From contig PWJZ01000131.1 of assembly GCA_003559855.1 (NCBI GenBank), positions 1-64,000 on the forward strand: a DNA stretch of 64,000 nt. Direction: 5' to 3'. Of this stretch, positions 8,600-16,302 are shown one piece after another. The notes beneath the pieces were generated by a model that made no database searches, had not been told where the DNA came from, and saw nothing but the letters and a program-made list of their open reading frames with translations. This DNA comes from Bacteroidales bacterium. Its GTDB lineage: Bacteria > Bacteroidota > Bacteroidia > Bacteroidales > UBA7960. A program made the position numbers and the translations under genes. Positions within the stretch are counted from its first letter, which is position 1, and every line of letters starts with the position of its first letter.

Positions 8600-8658
8600 T
8601 CGCATTGGAGATGCTTGAAGGGAGGGCGTAGCCCGACCGGAAAGCATCTCCAATGCGA
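8600..8658. repeat. Perfect 17-bp inverted repeat (long hairpin)
   Basis: TCGCATTGGAGATGCTT (8600-8616) is the exact reverse complement of 8642-8658. The 25-base loop holds a nested hairpin GGGC-GTA-GCCC. The hairpin ends 51 bases before the ATG of the first DUF1670 gene. There is no T-run, so it is not a classic terminator. It could be a translation or transcription control structure for the DUF1670 genes, a recombination site, or a REP-like repeat. Confidence 0.7.
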
Positions 8659-8709
8659 GCTGTTTTGATTAAGCATAGTTTCTAATTTTTTCTCAATAGA
8701 TATACCGAT

Positions 8710-9501
8710 ATGATAAACAATTCATCCTTTGAAAGATGGAGTCGTCTTGAAGCAAAAAGCTTAGACAACCAATTCATTAACGCCATCATTAATGGCCTAA
8801 ACTGTTCTTCTTTTGAAGCAAAAGCGGTTTTGGATACTGTTCACAAGGTTTATGGTGACTTCTTTGATTGTTCTTTAGATTTAGCTCCTGGAAAGGCAAA
8901 ATTTATTGTAATCTCAGCTGAAGAATACCCGTCAGTTAAAATATCAGAGGCGAGTATGGTTAGTGTTACCTTAACCATTAATGACGACAAGGAAGACTTA
9001 GCCATAAAGGAAGCTGAAGGTGTGGTTGCCCTTAGACGGCATAGACTCAATCGTATCTGTCATGAAGCCTTCATGCAGGGTGGTTTGCTTACCGTAGAGG
9101 ATATTGCTAATCGCATATTCTGTTGTGGGGAGCGTACCATTGTTCGGGATCTTAAGTATTTGAGAGAAAAAAACATGTTCGTACCGCTTCGTTCAACCAT
9201 TAAAGATATGGGGCGAACCCTTTCTCATCGATCACTTATCATTAAGGAATGGGTTAAAGGAATTGAGTACACTGATATTGCTCGTAAAATCAATCACAGT
9301 ATCAAGGCAATTAGCAACTATGTACACAAATTCAAGCAAGTAGTAGCACTCATGGAAAATGGGTATGATGTCCATACTATTGCTTTTCTAACCAAAATAT
9401 CTAAACAGCTGGCAGAAGAGTATATTGACATAAAAGCCCACTCAGTCATTGTTCCATCACGCAAAGATGAACTTGAGGACTTGTTAAAAAAAAAATGTTA
9501 A
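8710..9501 (+). CDS. DUF1670 family protein, first of a tandem pair
   Basis: A 263-residue protein of the DUF1670 type, unknown function. The N-terminal domain (about 1-100) is uncharacterised. The middle has a winged-helix-like segment, LLTVEDIANRIFCCGERTIVRDL (about 125-147), followed by the family hallmark VPLRSTIKDMGRTLSHR. The C-terminal part has two more helix-turn-helix-like units: TDIARKINHSIKAISNYV and HTIAFLTKISKQLAEEYI. This makes it a probable DNA-binding protein. The second DUF1670 gene starts 19 bases after its stop, so the two form an operon. A long hairpin precedes it. No catalytic motif is visible. Family recognition is by memory of the KDxG...SH pattern. Confidence 0.8.
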   Translation: MINNSSFERWSRLEAKSLDNQFINAIINGLNCSSFEAKAVLDTVHKVYGDFFDCSLDLAPGKAKFIVISAEEYPSVKISEASMVSVTLTINDDKEDLAIKEAEGVVALRRHRLNRICHEAFMQGGLLTVEDIANRIFCCGERTIVRDLKYLREKNMFVPLRSTIKDMGRTLSHRSLIIKEWVKGIEYTDIARKINHSIKAISNYVHKFKQVVALMENGYDVHTIAFLTKISKQLAEEYIDIKAHSVIVPSRKDELEDLLKKKC

Positions 9502-9520
9502 ACCTGTAGAAAAACACAAT

Positions 9521-10288
9521 ATGTTACCAGTTCCTTCTTCAATTAAGCGCTACAAATCTGCTCATAAAAGATTTCTTAAGCCCTCTATAGAGAACTTTTT
9601 CAAAGTGGAGTTCCCGAAGTTTTTTGGCCCAAACACCCGAAGTCTTATCGCAGATGAGTTAATCAAGATTTTTGATGCAAATAACAGGGATATTAATACT
9701 ATAAAGCCAGGACAGGTACTATGGAATGCTGTTCACAAGCATACCAGGGCGGATGCTAAAAACATGAAGCTAATGCCGGTGGTCCTAACCTTAGTTAATA
9801 ATAATGATATTTCCAACCTTAAGAATGGAATGAAAATTTCTGAGCACAAACAAAACGTCGTAGCTAGAATACTTAGAGAAGCATATGAACAAGATGCATT
9901 GCTTTCAATGAGGGATGTAAGCTTGTTGCTTGCTATAGGCGATTCAAGTGCAACTAAAACCAGAAAAAGTTATGAGAAAAGACACCGTGTAGATCTTCCG
10001 CATCCGGGTAACCTTCAGGATATGGGTTCTTGTATTACACATAAGTACCAAATTATTTTCAAGTATGTGGTTGAAAAAAAAGACCCTTTGATAATTGCTA
10101 AGGAAACAAACCATACCATCAAAGCAGTGGATAACTACCTTAGAAATTTTAACAGGGTTAAAACCTTATACCTTGATGGAAAGGATGAAAAATATATTCA
10201 CATAGTAACCAATTTTTCAATAAGCCTTGTAAAACAATATATTAGCATTATAAACCAATGTTTTAAAAAACAAAATGTTGCGGTATGA
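9521..10288 (+). CDS. DUF1670 family protein, second of a tandem pair
   Basis: A 255-residue paralogue-like partner of the preceding protein. The shared core is recognisable: LLSMRDVSLLLAIGDSSATK in place of the first helix-turn-helix, then the hallmark LPHPGNLQDMGSCITHK, then IIAKETNHTIKAVDNYLRNF and IVTNFSISLVKQYISI. The N-terminal 100 residues differ from the first protein (SVYK-type charged, with VEFPKFFGPNTR). Sequence divergence between the two argues for distinct roles in one complex rather than a recent duplication (inference). Both are likely DNA binders. Neither has transposase or recombinase catalytic residues that I can see. Confidence 0.75.
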   Translation: MLPVPSSIKRYKSAHKRFLKPSIENFFKVEFPKFFGPNTRSLIADELIKIFDANNRDINTIKPGQVLWNAVHKHTRADAKNMKLMPVVLTLVNNNDISNLKNGMKISEHKQNVVARILREAYEQDALLSMRDVSLLLAIGDSSATKTRKSYEKRHRVDLPHPGNLQDMGSCITHKYQIIFKYVVEKKDPLIIAKETNHTIKAVDNYLRNFNRVKTLYLDGKDEKYIHIVTNFSISLVKQYISIINQCFKKQNVAV

Positions 10289-10328
10289 TCAGTATATTTA
10301 TTTTTTTTAATAAAATGCATTTTTACTT

Positions 10329-10393
10329 GTTTAGTCATATGGCTCCTCGGAAGTTTCCAACTTCTCCGTATATCCATCTTGGGATATCTAAAC
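10329..10393 (+). other. Candidate three-stem structured element downstream of the DUF1670 pair
   Basis: GTTTAG (10329-10334) pairs with CTAAAC (10388-10393). Within this, GAAGTT-TCC-AACTTC (10350-10364) and ATATCC...GGATAT (10370-10387) form two perfect internal hairpins. The layout is a closed multi-branch fold of 65 bases, starting 40 bases after the stop of the second DUF1670 gene. It has no ORF and no T-run. The upstream element at 8457-8533 is of similar size and also has a CATATGG word. Confidence 0.35.
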
Positions 10394-10532
10394 GCCTATA
10401 CCTGAAAAAATATAATCGTTATTTGTGGTTATGAGATTTGTACAAGCTCTGCTAAAAAAATCCTTACTTAAATGCATAAATTCATAATTTTGCAGGTAAG
10501 AATTATTACAAAAACTTACATCAAATTCTAAA

Positions 10533-11144
10533 ATGACAAATTTACTTACCATAACCCAGGCAAGTCAATGGGCCTCAGAACATCTCAAAAGAAACATAAA
10601 ACCTTCAAACATATCATATCTTATACAATACGGGCGAATTAAAAAAATTTCTCATAACGTTGTAACATTTGTTAATAAAAAGGCATTGATACACTATTAC
10701 AAAGAATCCTATACAGGTCAACGTGAGATTAACTGGAAGAAAAATCTGGGCGATGATTTAAATTGGCATCTATCCTTTGACTATCTCCGAGAGGCTGACA
10801 CAACAAAACACGTTCACCGTCTGCATCCTTACAAAGGCAAATTTATAGACAAATGGTATTTGCATCCTGTCAGACAGGAGATTGATTTTATGTTTGATCA
10901 GGTCAGGCAAATTAAAGATATTCGAGCAAAAAAAATTGCCAGTATTATTTTAAGTCGTACAATTCGTTCTTGCAGATCAACTACTCATGCTGATTTAGCT
11001 ACACTTAAAGAACCTGTGACTTCAATATACTACTGTAAAAAACACGGAAAGATATGCAAACCACTTTTCTCTATATTAAGCTGGTGGGGAAGGTATTGTC
11101 AGCAAATAATAATTTATTTTTTAAAAATTGAAATTAGATATTAA
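10533..11144 (+). pseudogene. DNA methyltransferase remnant lacking catalytic motifs
   Basis: The N-terminus (LTITQASQWASEHLKRNIKPSNISYLIQYGRIKK) is a helix-turn-helix specificity-type region, followed by LNWHLSFDYLREADTTKHVHRLHPYKGKFI, which leads into the SAM-binding domain in a family of N4/N6 DNA methyltransferases. The sequence then jumps straight to DKWYLHPVRQEIDFMFDQ and LSRTIRSCRSTTHADLATLKEP, which belong much later. Motif I (DPFxGSGT) is therefore missing, apparently through an in-frame deletion of roughly 150 or more codons after GKFI. The 3' part is also lost: the frame runs off after ILSWWGRYCQ, so the SPPY motif is absent too. It cannot be an active methylase. The adjoining endonuclease-like pseudogene supports a dead restriction-modification system. 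Confidence 0.75.
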
Positions 11145-11148
11145 TGAT

Positions 11149-12060
11149 ATGAAAAATCATGCGAAGTTATTATATAGCTTTTTAGAAAAGCACAAAAAAA
11201 TGGATTTAATGTTGATCCTGTCAAGGTTTTACGATCAAATACTTTTTCAATTAATAATTCCAATGTTTTAATTAGAGTAGCTTCATATCTAGGAAGAAGA
11301 TATTTTTTTTGGATTAAATTACATTAATGCAGAGGAAATTTACAATTTAGATAATTCACTCATTGCATTTATATGCGGAGATATTAATAAAGCAATTTTT
11401 TTACCTTCTGATGTAATAATAAGCCATTTATCACAAATTAGTCACGATAGAAATGGAGAATACAAAATAAATTTCACAAGAGACCTTGAACTAGTATTGA
11501 GAGGAAGATGGAATCGTTTAAATTGCGAACAGTATATTAACAATTGGGATTTAATTTTGAAGCCAACAAAAATTAACGATCAATCATTTAGTGCTGAAGA
11601 AAGTATTCATAGTTTAATTCAAGGTAGAATAATCCAAATAGGAAATATAAGAGGATATGGTACTTATTGTCCAGATAAAAGTAAGACTTTTAATAAGGAG
11701 AAAATAGGAGAGTTGACAACTATAGATAAATGCCCAAATTTACAATATAGTGATTATAATTCACTACGTAATATCGACGTAATATGGTTTAGAAAAGCAA
11801 ATAAAGCTTTATATCCTGAGTATGCATTTGAAGTAGAAATAACAACTGGAGTTTGGTCAGGTTTTGGTAGATTGGCAACTTTAAAGGAATATTCAACAAA
11901 ACTATATGTTATAACCAATGAAAATAAACGTTTCTATCAAGTATTAAATAGTTTTCCAGATATACAAGACCGTTATACAAACGTTATTCCAGAAGATATT
12001 GGTTTATTGTATTCAGCAGAAAATAATTTGATAAAATTAAGAAAAAACATTAATCTTTAA
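11149..12060 (+). pseudogene. Restriction endonuclease-like gene broken by two frameshifts
   Basis: The track shows only the 187-residue 3' part (11497-12060). Upstream, in-frame reading from ATG 11149 gives MKNHAKLLYSFLEKHKK. At the run of seven A (11194-11200) the frame must shift to continue as NGFNVDPVKVLRSNT...RVASYLGRRYFF. At the run of eight T (11303-11310) it must shift again to GLNYINAEEIYNLDNSLIAFICGD, which joins the track ORF without a break. The rebuilt protein is about 300 residues. The 3' half has GNIRGYGTYCPDKS and IDVIWFR...YAFEVE, a PD-(D/E)xK-like D...ExE pattern, then a conserved LYVITNENKRFYQVL. Such proteins accompany the methylase type upstream, to my knowledge. The shifts could also be sequencing errors in homopolymers. 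Confidence 0.7.
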
Positions 12061-12066
12061 TTTATA

Positions 12067-12276
12067 ATGGAACAAGTACAAAAAAAAGAAATTTTATTTT
12101 ATGTATCTCTTGAATGGCTTCAATATGAAGCAAAAAAGATAATAAAAAGAGAGCTAAATAATGATGACGTTTATTCCGCGAAAAAAATTATTGAAAACGG
12201 GTTGTGTGAAAGCATGGACATAGTTTTTAAGTCTGCGATTATGGAGGCTTTGAGAATTAATGATCCCGGGAAATAA
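12067..12276 (+). CDS. Small acidic/basic helical protein in the restriction locus
   Basis: A 69-residue ORF starting 6 bases after the endonuclease pseudogene. It is predicted to be all helical (LEWLQYEAKKIIKRELNNDDVYSAKKIIENGL). I do not recognise it with certainty. It ends at TAA (12274-12276), and the same frame continues past the stop with sequence that resembles the C-terminus of a type II restriction enzyme (see 12277-12411). It may therefore be the middle of a broken gene rather than a complete small protein. If intact, it would be a third member of the restriction operon. Confidence 0.45.
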   Translation: MEQVQKKEILFYVSLEWLQYEAKKIIKRELNNDDVYSAKKIIENGLCESMDIVFKSAIMEALRINDPGK

Positions 12277-12411
12277 AAAGTAAATAAAAGGGAGTTTTGG
12301 AATTTTTTAGGCGGAGATGGAGCGTATAATAACCTGCCCGACTGTTTTGAAATTGCCGGTATAGAATTAAGACCTGAAATAGACGAATGTTTCTTAAAAT
12401 TCAGAAATTAA
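12277..12411 (+). pseudogene. C-terminal fragment resembling a type II restriction endonuclease
   Basis: Reading on in the frame of the preceding 69-residue ORF gives KVNKREFWNFLGGDGAY... and ends ...IELRPEIDECFLKF before TAA at 12409-12411. EFWxFLGGxGxY followed by an acidic amphipathic helix resembles, from memory, the end of TdeIII-like type II restriction enzymes. No ATG begins it, so it is a remnant. Whether only the TAA at 12274 separates it from a working gene, or a larger deletion occurred, cannot be told from here. Confidence 0.5.
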
Positions 12412-12469
12412 ACACGGTTTATAATATGATGCATATAAAACAGTAAAATTTGAAAGCTATTCAAGAGAT

Positions 12470-12521
12470 GTAGCCCGCATTAGCTTTTGCATAGGCAGAA
12501 AGCAAAGCAGACTTCGGCTAC
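12470..12521. repeat. Hairpin in the spacer after the restriction remnants
   Basis: GTAGCC (12470-12475) and GGCTAC (12516-12521) form the outer stem, and GCTTTTGC and GCAAAGC an imperfect inner stem. The rest of the 350-base spacer to the next gene is AT-rich and shows no ORF. It may mark the right end of the accessory island or act as a factor-dependent stop signal. Confidence 0.45.
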
Positions 12522-12763
12522 CTGTCTTATTTAATTTAAATAAAGATAACTTGTATCCTTTTATTTTTATTTACAAATCATTATTATTTTATTTGAATAA
12601 TATGAAATTTTTTTAAACCACTAATCAAATTTTTTTTACTTTTATCATCCATTAACGGCTTTTGGTTTTTTTTATTATCGTACAGAAATTACACTAAATA
12701 TCAAGATTATCGTTTTCAAGTCGAATTAATAGAAGTATAATTAAATCATTACAAAATTACAGT

Positions 12764-13873
12764 ATGAATAGGATTGAAAAAGCGTTGATGCACGGATTGT
12801 TTGTTCATTTGCATCACAACATTGACAAGGCTATAGATTTTGAGGGATTCAGGGAGTTAAACCGTCGGGTGGATAAGGTTTGGCCCGGTGCGTTAGTAGT
12901 GGGTCCTGATGCTAATGATGACGCGGCGGTTTTTAGTCTTCCCGGCATGGAGGGTTTCATTGTCGGCAAGATGGAGAGTCACTGTTCGCCTGCTGTTCCC
13001 GGGCCTTATGATGCTGCTGCCACCGGTGCCGGTGGGGCGATGCGTGATGTGGTTGCTATGGGAGGGCGTCCTGTTTTTCTTCTCGATTTTATCGGCACAA
13101 GACCACTTGACCAGGAGGTGATCGTAGGGCCTTGCGGCTTCTCAGGACGCTGCGATTGCGGCAATTGCAAGGTAATGACCAGCCAGGAAAGGCTTAACAT
13201 TATGATCAAGGGTATCAAGGATATGTGTGCTGAGATGAACGTTTTTGTTGTAGGAGGCGGGTTTTCCACCTCCTTTTCAGATATTGTCCCTGCAGTAGTT
13301 GTTGCTGTGATAGGTAAGCTGACAACAGAAAAACCTCTTACCAAGCCTGCCAAAAATGCCGGAGACAAATTGATCCTTATCGGTGTAACAGGCAACGACG
13401 GCAACGATACACTTTACAGGGCTGGCCTGGCAGATGTGATGCGACCTGCCGTCGCCTTGTTCAAAGAGGAAAAGGTGGCCATGGAAGCCGCACTGGCAGC
13501 TTTCAGCACAGGTAAGGTGAATGCCTGTTCCGACCTTGGCGCTGCCGGTTTAGGCGCAGCAGTATGCGAGTCGGCACGCTACGGTTCGCTGGGAGCAAAA
13601 ATAGAACTCTCAAAAGCACCGGTATCAGTGAAAAATATTACCCCGCAAGAAATACTTATTTGCGAAACCCAGGCACGCTATCTTATCCAGGTCGCACCAG
13701 ATTCCGTTGATCAAGTCATTAAAACCATCCGTTCTAAAACCGATAATGTTGCCGTAATAGGTGAGATAACCGACGATAATAAGGAAGTTTTTGAATATGA
13801 AGGTGAGATTATAGCAGTTATTCCGAACAAACCTTCGAAAGATACCATGGAGGCTTTAAAAAACGGCAAATGA
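12764..13873 (+). CDS. PurM/HypE-fold (AIR synthase-related) protein with a Cys cluster
   Basis: A 369-residue protein of the PurM-like ATP-binding fold (PurM, PurL, SelD, ThiL, HypE). The N-terminal half has the acidic metal/ATP strand VVGPDANDDAAVF (45-57) and TGAGGAMRDVVAMGGRPVFLLDF (87-109), the usual AIR-synthase substrate loop. The C-terminal half has GDKLILIGVTGNDGNDTLYRAG and ACSDLGAAGLGAAVCESA. An insertion between strands reads CGFSGRCDCGNCK with C124, C130, C132 and C135, a metal-binding-like cluster I do not know from PurM or PurL. The gene is GC-richer than its neighbours. It lacks the PurL glutaminase half, so it may be a PurL-like subunit or a distinct kinase. Function uncertain. 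Confidence 0.8.
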   Translation: MNRIEKALMHGLFVHLHHNIDKAIDFEGFRELNRRVDKVWPGALVVGPDANDDAAVFSLPGMEGFIVGKMESHCSPAVPGPYDAAATGAGGAMRDVVAMGGRPVFLLDFIGTRPLDQEVIVGPCGFSGRCDCGNCKVMTSQERLNIMIKGIKDMCAEMNVFVVGGGFSTSFSDIVPAVVVAVIGKLTTEKPLTKPAKNAGDKLILIGVTGNDGNDTLYRAGLADVMRPAVALFKEEKVAMEAALAAFSTGKVNACSDLGAAGLGAAVCESARYGSLGAKIELSKAPVSVKNITPQEILICETQARYLIQVAPDSVDQVIKTIRSKTDNVAVIGEITDDNKEVFEYEGEIIAVIPNKPSKDTMEALKNGK

Positions 13874-14068
13874 CCGCTAATACTATAATGGAAAAGAAAA
13901 CTAAAAACATTACCGTTCAGTTTCAGGATCAAAAAAGCCGTAACCTGTCACTCATAACTTCTTACATTTCAATAACGATTTGATCTTATAAATTGACTGT
14001 CGTAAAACGACCTGAATAATTCACTAATTTTACCTTTTAATACATTACAAGTGTTTTTGGCAGACAGC

Positions 14069-15355
14069 ATGAAAATTGCTTTTTATACATTGGGTTGTAA
14101 ACTGAACTTTTCCGAAACTTCTGCTATAGCAAGAGATTTCGCTATGAGTGATCATTATGACATAATGAAAGTTCCGGATAAAGCCGATATTTATGTGATT
14201 AATTCATGTTCGGTTACTCATAATGCTGAGAGGAAGTGCCGTGAGTTGATACGCAGGTTGCGCAGGCAAAACCCTGTGGCTTTGGTTGCAGTGATCGGTT
14301 GTTATTCTCAAATAAAACCCCGCGAACTCGGCTCAGCCGTCAAGGTTGACATGGTATTGGGAAGCCAGGAGAAATTCCGGCTTTTTGATATTGTTGAACA
14401 ATACAGGAATAATGGAATATTACAGAATTGTGAAAAACGGCCGGAATTCAGTGAATTTTTTCCTGCCTGGTCGGGCGATGATCGTACACGCAAATTTTTG
14501 AAAATTCAGGATGGATGCGATTATGGTTGTTCATATTGTATTGTGCCATTGGCAAGGGGCGGAAGCCGGAGCGATACTACAGCAGCTACCATTGACAGTG
14601 TCAAGAAACTTGCAGCAGGGCAAGTAAAGGAACTGGTGCTTACAGGGGTTAATATCGGTGATTTTGGAAAACAGCACAACGAAACATTCCTGGGATTGCT
14701 TAATGAAATTGACAAGGTTAAAGGTATTGAACGTATCAGGTTATCATCTGTTGAACCCGATCTGCTTTATGATGATATAATCAAACTGGTGGCAGATTCA
14801 GTTAAAATAATGCCTCACTTTCACATTCCTTTACAGTCAGGATCGGACAAGGTACTGAAAGAGATGGGAAGGAAATATGATACCAGGCTTTTTGCACGTA
14901 ACGTTGAACATATCAATAGCCTTATGCCTCTGGCATGTATTGCTGTAGATGTGATTGCCGGCTTTCCGACCGAAACCGGCAAGGATTTCAAAGAAACGGT
15001 CAGCTTCATCGAAAACCTGCCAATATCTTATATGCATGTATTTACTTTCAGTAAAAGAGAAAATACTCCGGCAGCCGGCCTGGAAAAACGGTTTCATTCT
15101 TCAGAAAAAAGCTACAGAAGCAACAGTCTGAAAGAGTTGTCAAAGAAAAAGCTAAATACTTTTTATCGTTTGAACAAGGGCAGGGGAGCAAATGTTTTAT
15201 TTGAAAGTAATACATTTGATGGTTTCATTTCAGGTTTTACATCTAATTACGTGAGGGTTAAAACACCTTACAGCCCTGATTTGCAAAACAATATATGCAA
15301 AGTATTGTTAACTGATTTTAGTGCTGACATGCAGTTTGATTGTAAAATTCTATAA
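14069..15355 (+). CDS. mtaB: tRNA t6A37 methylthiotransferase
   Basis: MtaB adds a methylthio group to N6-threonylcarbamoyladenosine at position 37 of tRNAs, using two [4Fe-4S] clusters and SAM. The N-terminal UPF0004 domain has the cluster cysteines C10 (TLGCKLN), C47 (NSCSVT) and C78 (IGCYSQ). The radical SAM motif is CDYGCSYC (C150, C154, C157), and a short TRAM-like tail follows. TLGCKLNFSE is the MtaB rather than MiaB or RimO signature. I chose ATG 14069 (428 residues); the track's GTG at 14051 adds six unlikely residues. The inositol-monophosphatase gene starts 11 bases after its stop, so the two are probably one transcript. Confidence 0.93.
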   Translation: MKIAFYTLGCKLNFSETSAIARDFAMSDHYDIMKVPDKADIYVINSCSVTHNAERKCRELIRRLRRQNPVALVAVIGCYSQIKPRELGSAVKVDMVLGSQEKFRLFDIVEQYRNNGILQNCEKRPEFSEFFPAWSGDDRTRKFLKIQDGCDYGCSYCIVPLARGGSRSDTTAATIDSVKKLAAGQVKELVLTGVNIGDFGKQHNETFLGLLNEIDKVKGIERIRLSSVEPDLLYDDIIKLVADSVKIMPHFHIPLQSGSDKVLKEMGRKYDTRLFARNVEHINSLMPLACIAVDVIAGFPTETGKDFKETVSFIENLPISYMHVFTFSKRENTPAAGLEKRFHSSEKSYRSNSLKELSKKKLNTFYRLNKGRGANVLFESNTFDGFISGFTSNYVRVKTPYSPDLQNNICKVLLTDFSADMQFDCKIL

Positions 15356-15366
15356 AAAAATAATTT

Positions 15367-16182
15367 ATGTATTTGAACAGTAGTGATTTAAAAAACCTTT
15401 GCGGCGATGTTATTCATCTTTCAAGAGAAACAGGTAATTGGATTTTGCATGAAATGCGAAAGCTTGCGGATGAGGATATTGAGTCGAAGGGATTGCATAA
15501 TTTAGTCACGTATGTAGATAAAGGCTCTGAAGAGCTTATAACACGGCAGCTTGAGCAGTTATTGCCTGAAGCAGGATTATTGGCTGAAGAAAATACAATA
15601 AGCCGGCAAGGTAATGAATACACATGGATTGTTGACCCGCTTGACGGCACTACCAATTTCATACATGGAATTCCATGTTTCAGCATAAGTATAGCGCTCA
15701 TGTTAAAAGATAAGCCGGTACTTGGCGTGGTTTACGAGATAAACCGCGATGAAGCTTTTTACGGATGGCAAGGTGGTAAATCATTTTTAAATGACAAGGA
15801 AATAAAAGTATCTGATTCTTCATCGCTTGACGACTCGCTTTTTGCAACCGGTTTTCCTTTTCATGATTATTCGCGTCTGGATGATTATTTTGCTTTGTTT
15901 GAGTATTGTTTAAGAAATACCCGTGGTGTACGGCGGCTGGGTTCGGCGGCTGTTGACCTGGCATATGTTGCCTGTGGGCGGTTTGACGGCTTTTTTGAAT
16001 ACGGCTTAAATCCATGGGACGTTGCTGCAGGCGCTCTTTTGGTGAAACAGGCCGGCGGAAAGGTAAATGACTTTTCCGGTGGTAATAATTACATTTTCGG
16101 CAAAGAGATAGTTGCTACTAACAACATTATAAATAATGAATTTATGAAAATTGTGAAAAACAGCATAGGCAAAAACGCATGA
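15367..16182 (+). CDS. Inositol monophosphatase family protein
   Basis: A 271-residue member of the inositol monophosphatase/SuhB family, which dephosphorylates myo-inositol-1-phosphate or related sugar phosphates with Mg2+. The metal ligands are seen in LLAEEN (E74-E75), the hallmark DPLDGTTNF (90-98) and NPWDVAAGALL near residue 215. The length is normal. It follows mtaB by 11 bases, a short distance that suggests coupled transcription, although no functional link is obvious. Substrate specificity within the family (SuhB, HisN, AMP phosphatase) cannot be settled from sequence alone. Confidence 0.92.
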   Translation: MYLNSSDLKNLCGDVIHLSRETGNWILHEMRKLADEDIESKGLHNLVTYVDKGSEELITRQLEQLLPEAGLLAEENTISRQGNEYTWIVDPLDGTTNFIHGIPCFSISIALMLKDKPVLGVVYEINRDEAFYGWQGGKSFLNDKEIKVSDSSSLDDSLFATGFPFHDYSRLDDYFALFEYCLRNTRGVRRLGSAAVDLAYVACGRFDGFFEYGLNPWDVAAGALLVKQAGGKVNDFSGGNNYIFGKEIVATNNIINNEFMKIVKNSIGKNA

Positions 16183-16302
16183 CACATACTGAATTAGGCG
16201 GTGCTTACGCGACAGGCAATTCAACAATTGACAAATTGACAAAGCACTTATCAGCTAAATGATTATTTTTGACAAAAATTTCAAACTAATAAAACAAAAA
16301 AC

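Noticed and set aside
8408-8676. Two overlapping minus-strand ORFs (81 and 77 residues) in the DUF1670 leader
   Set aside because: They run across the perfect inverted repeat and the GCCATAT fold, have odd composition and resemble no known protein.
8283-12763. A complete prophage or integrative element
   Set aside because: No integrase, tRNA attachment site, phage structural or conjugation genes are visible.
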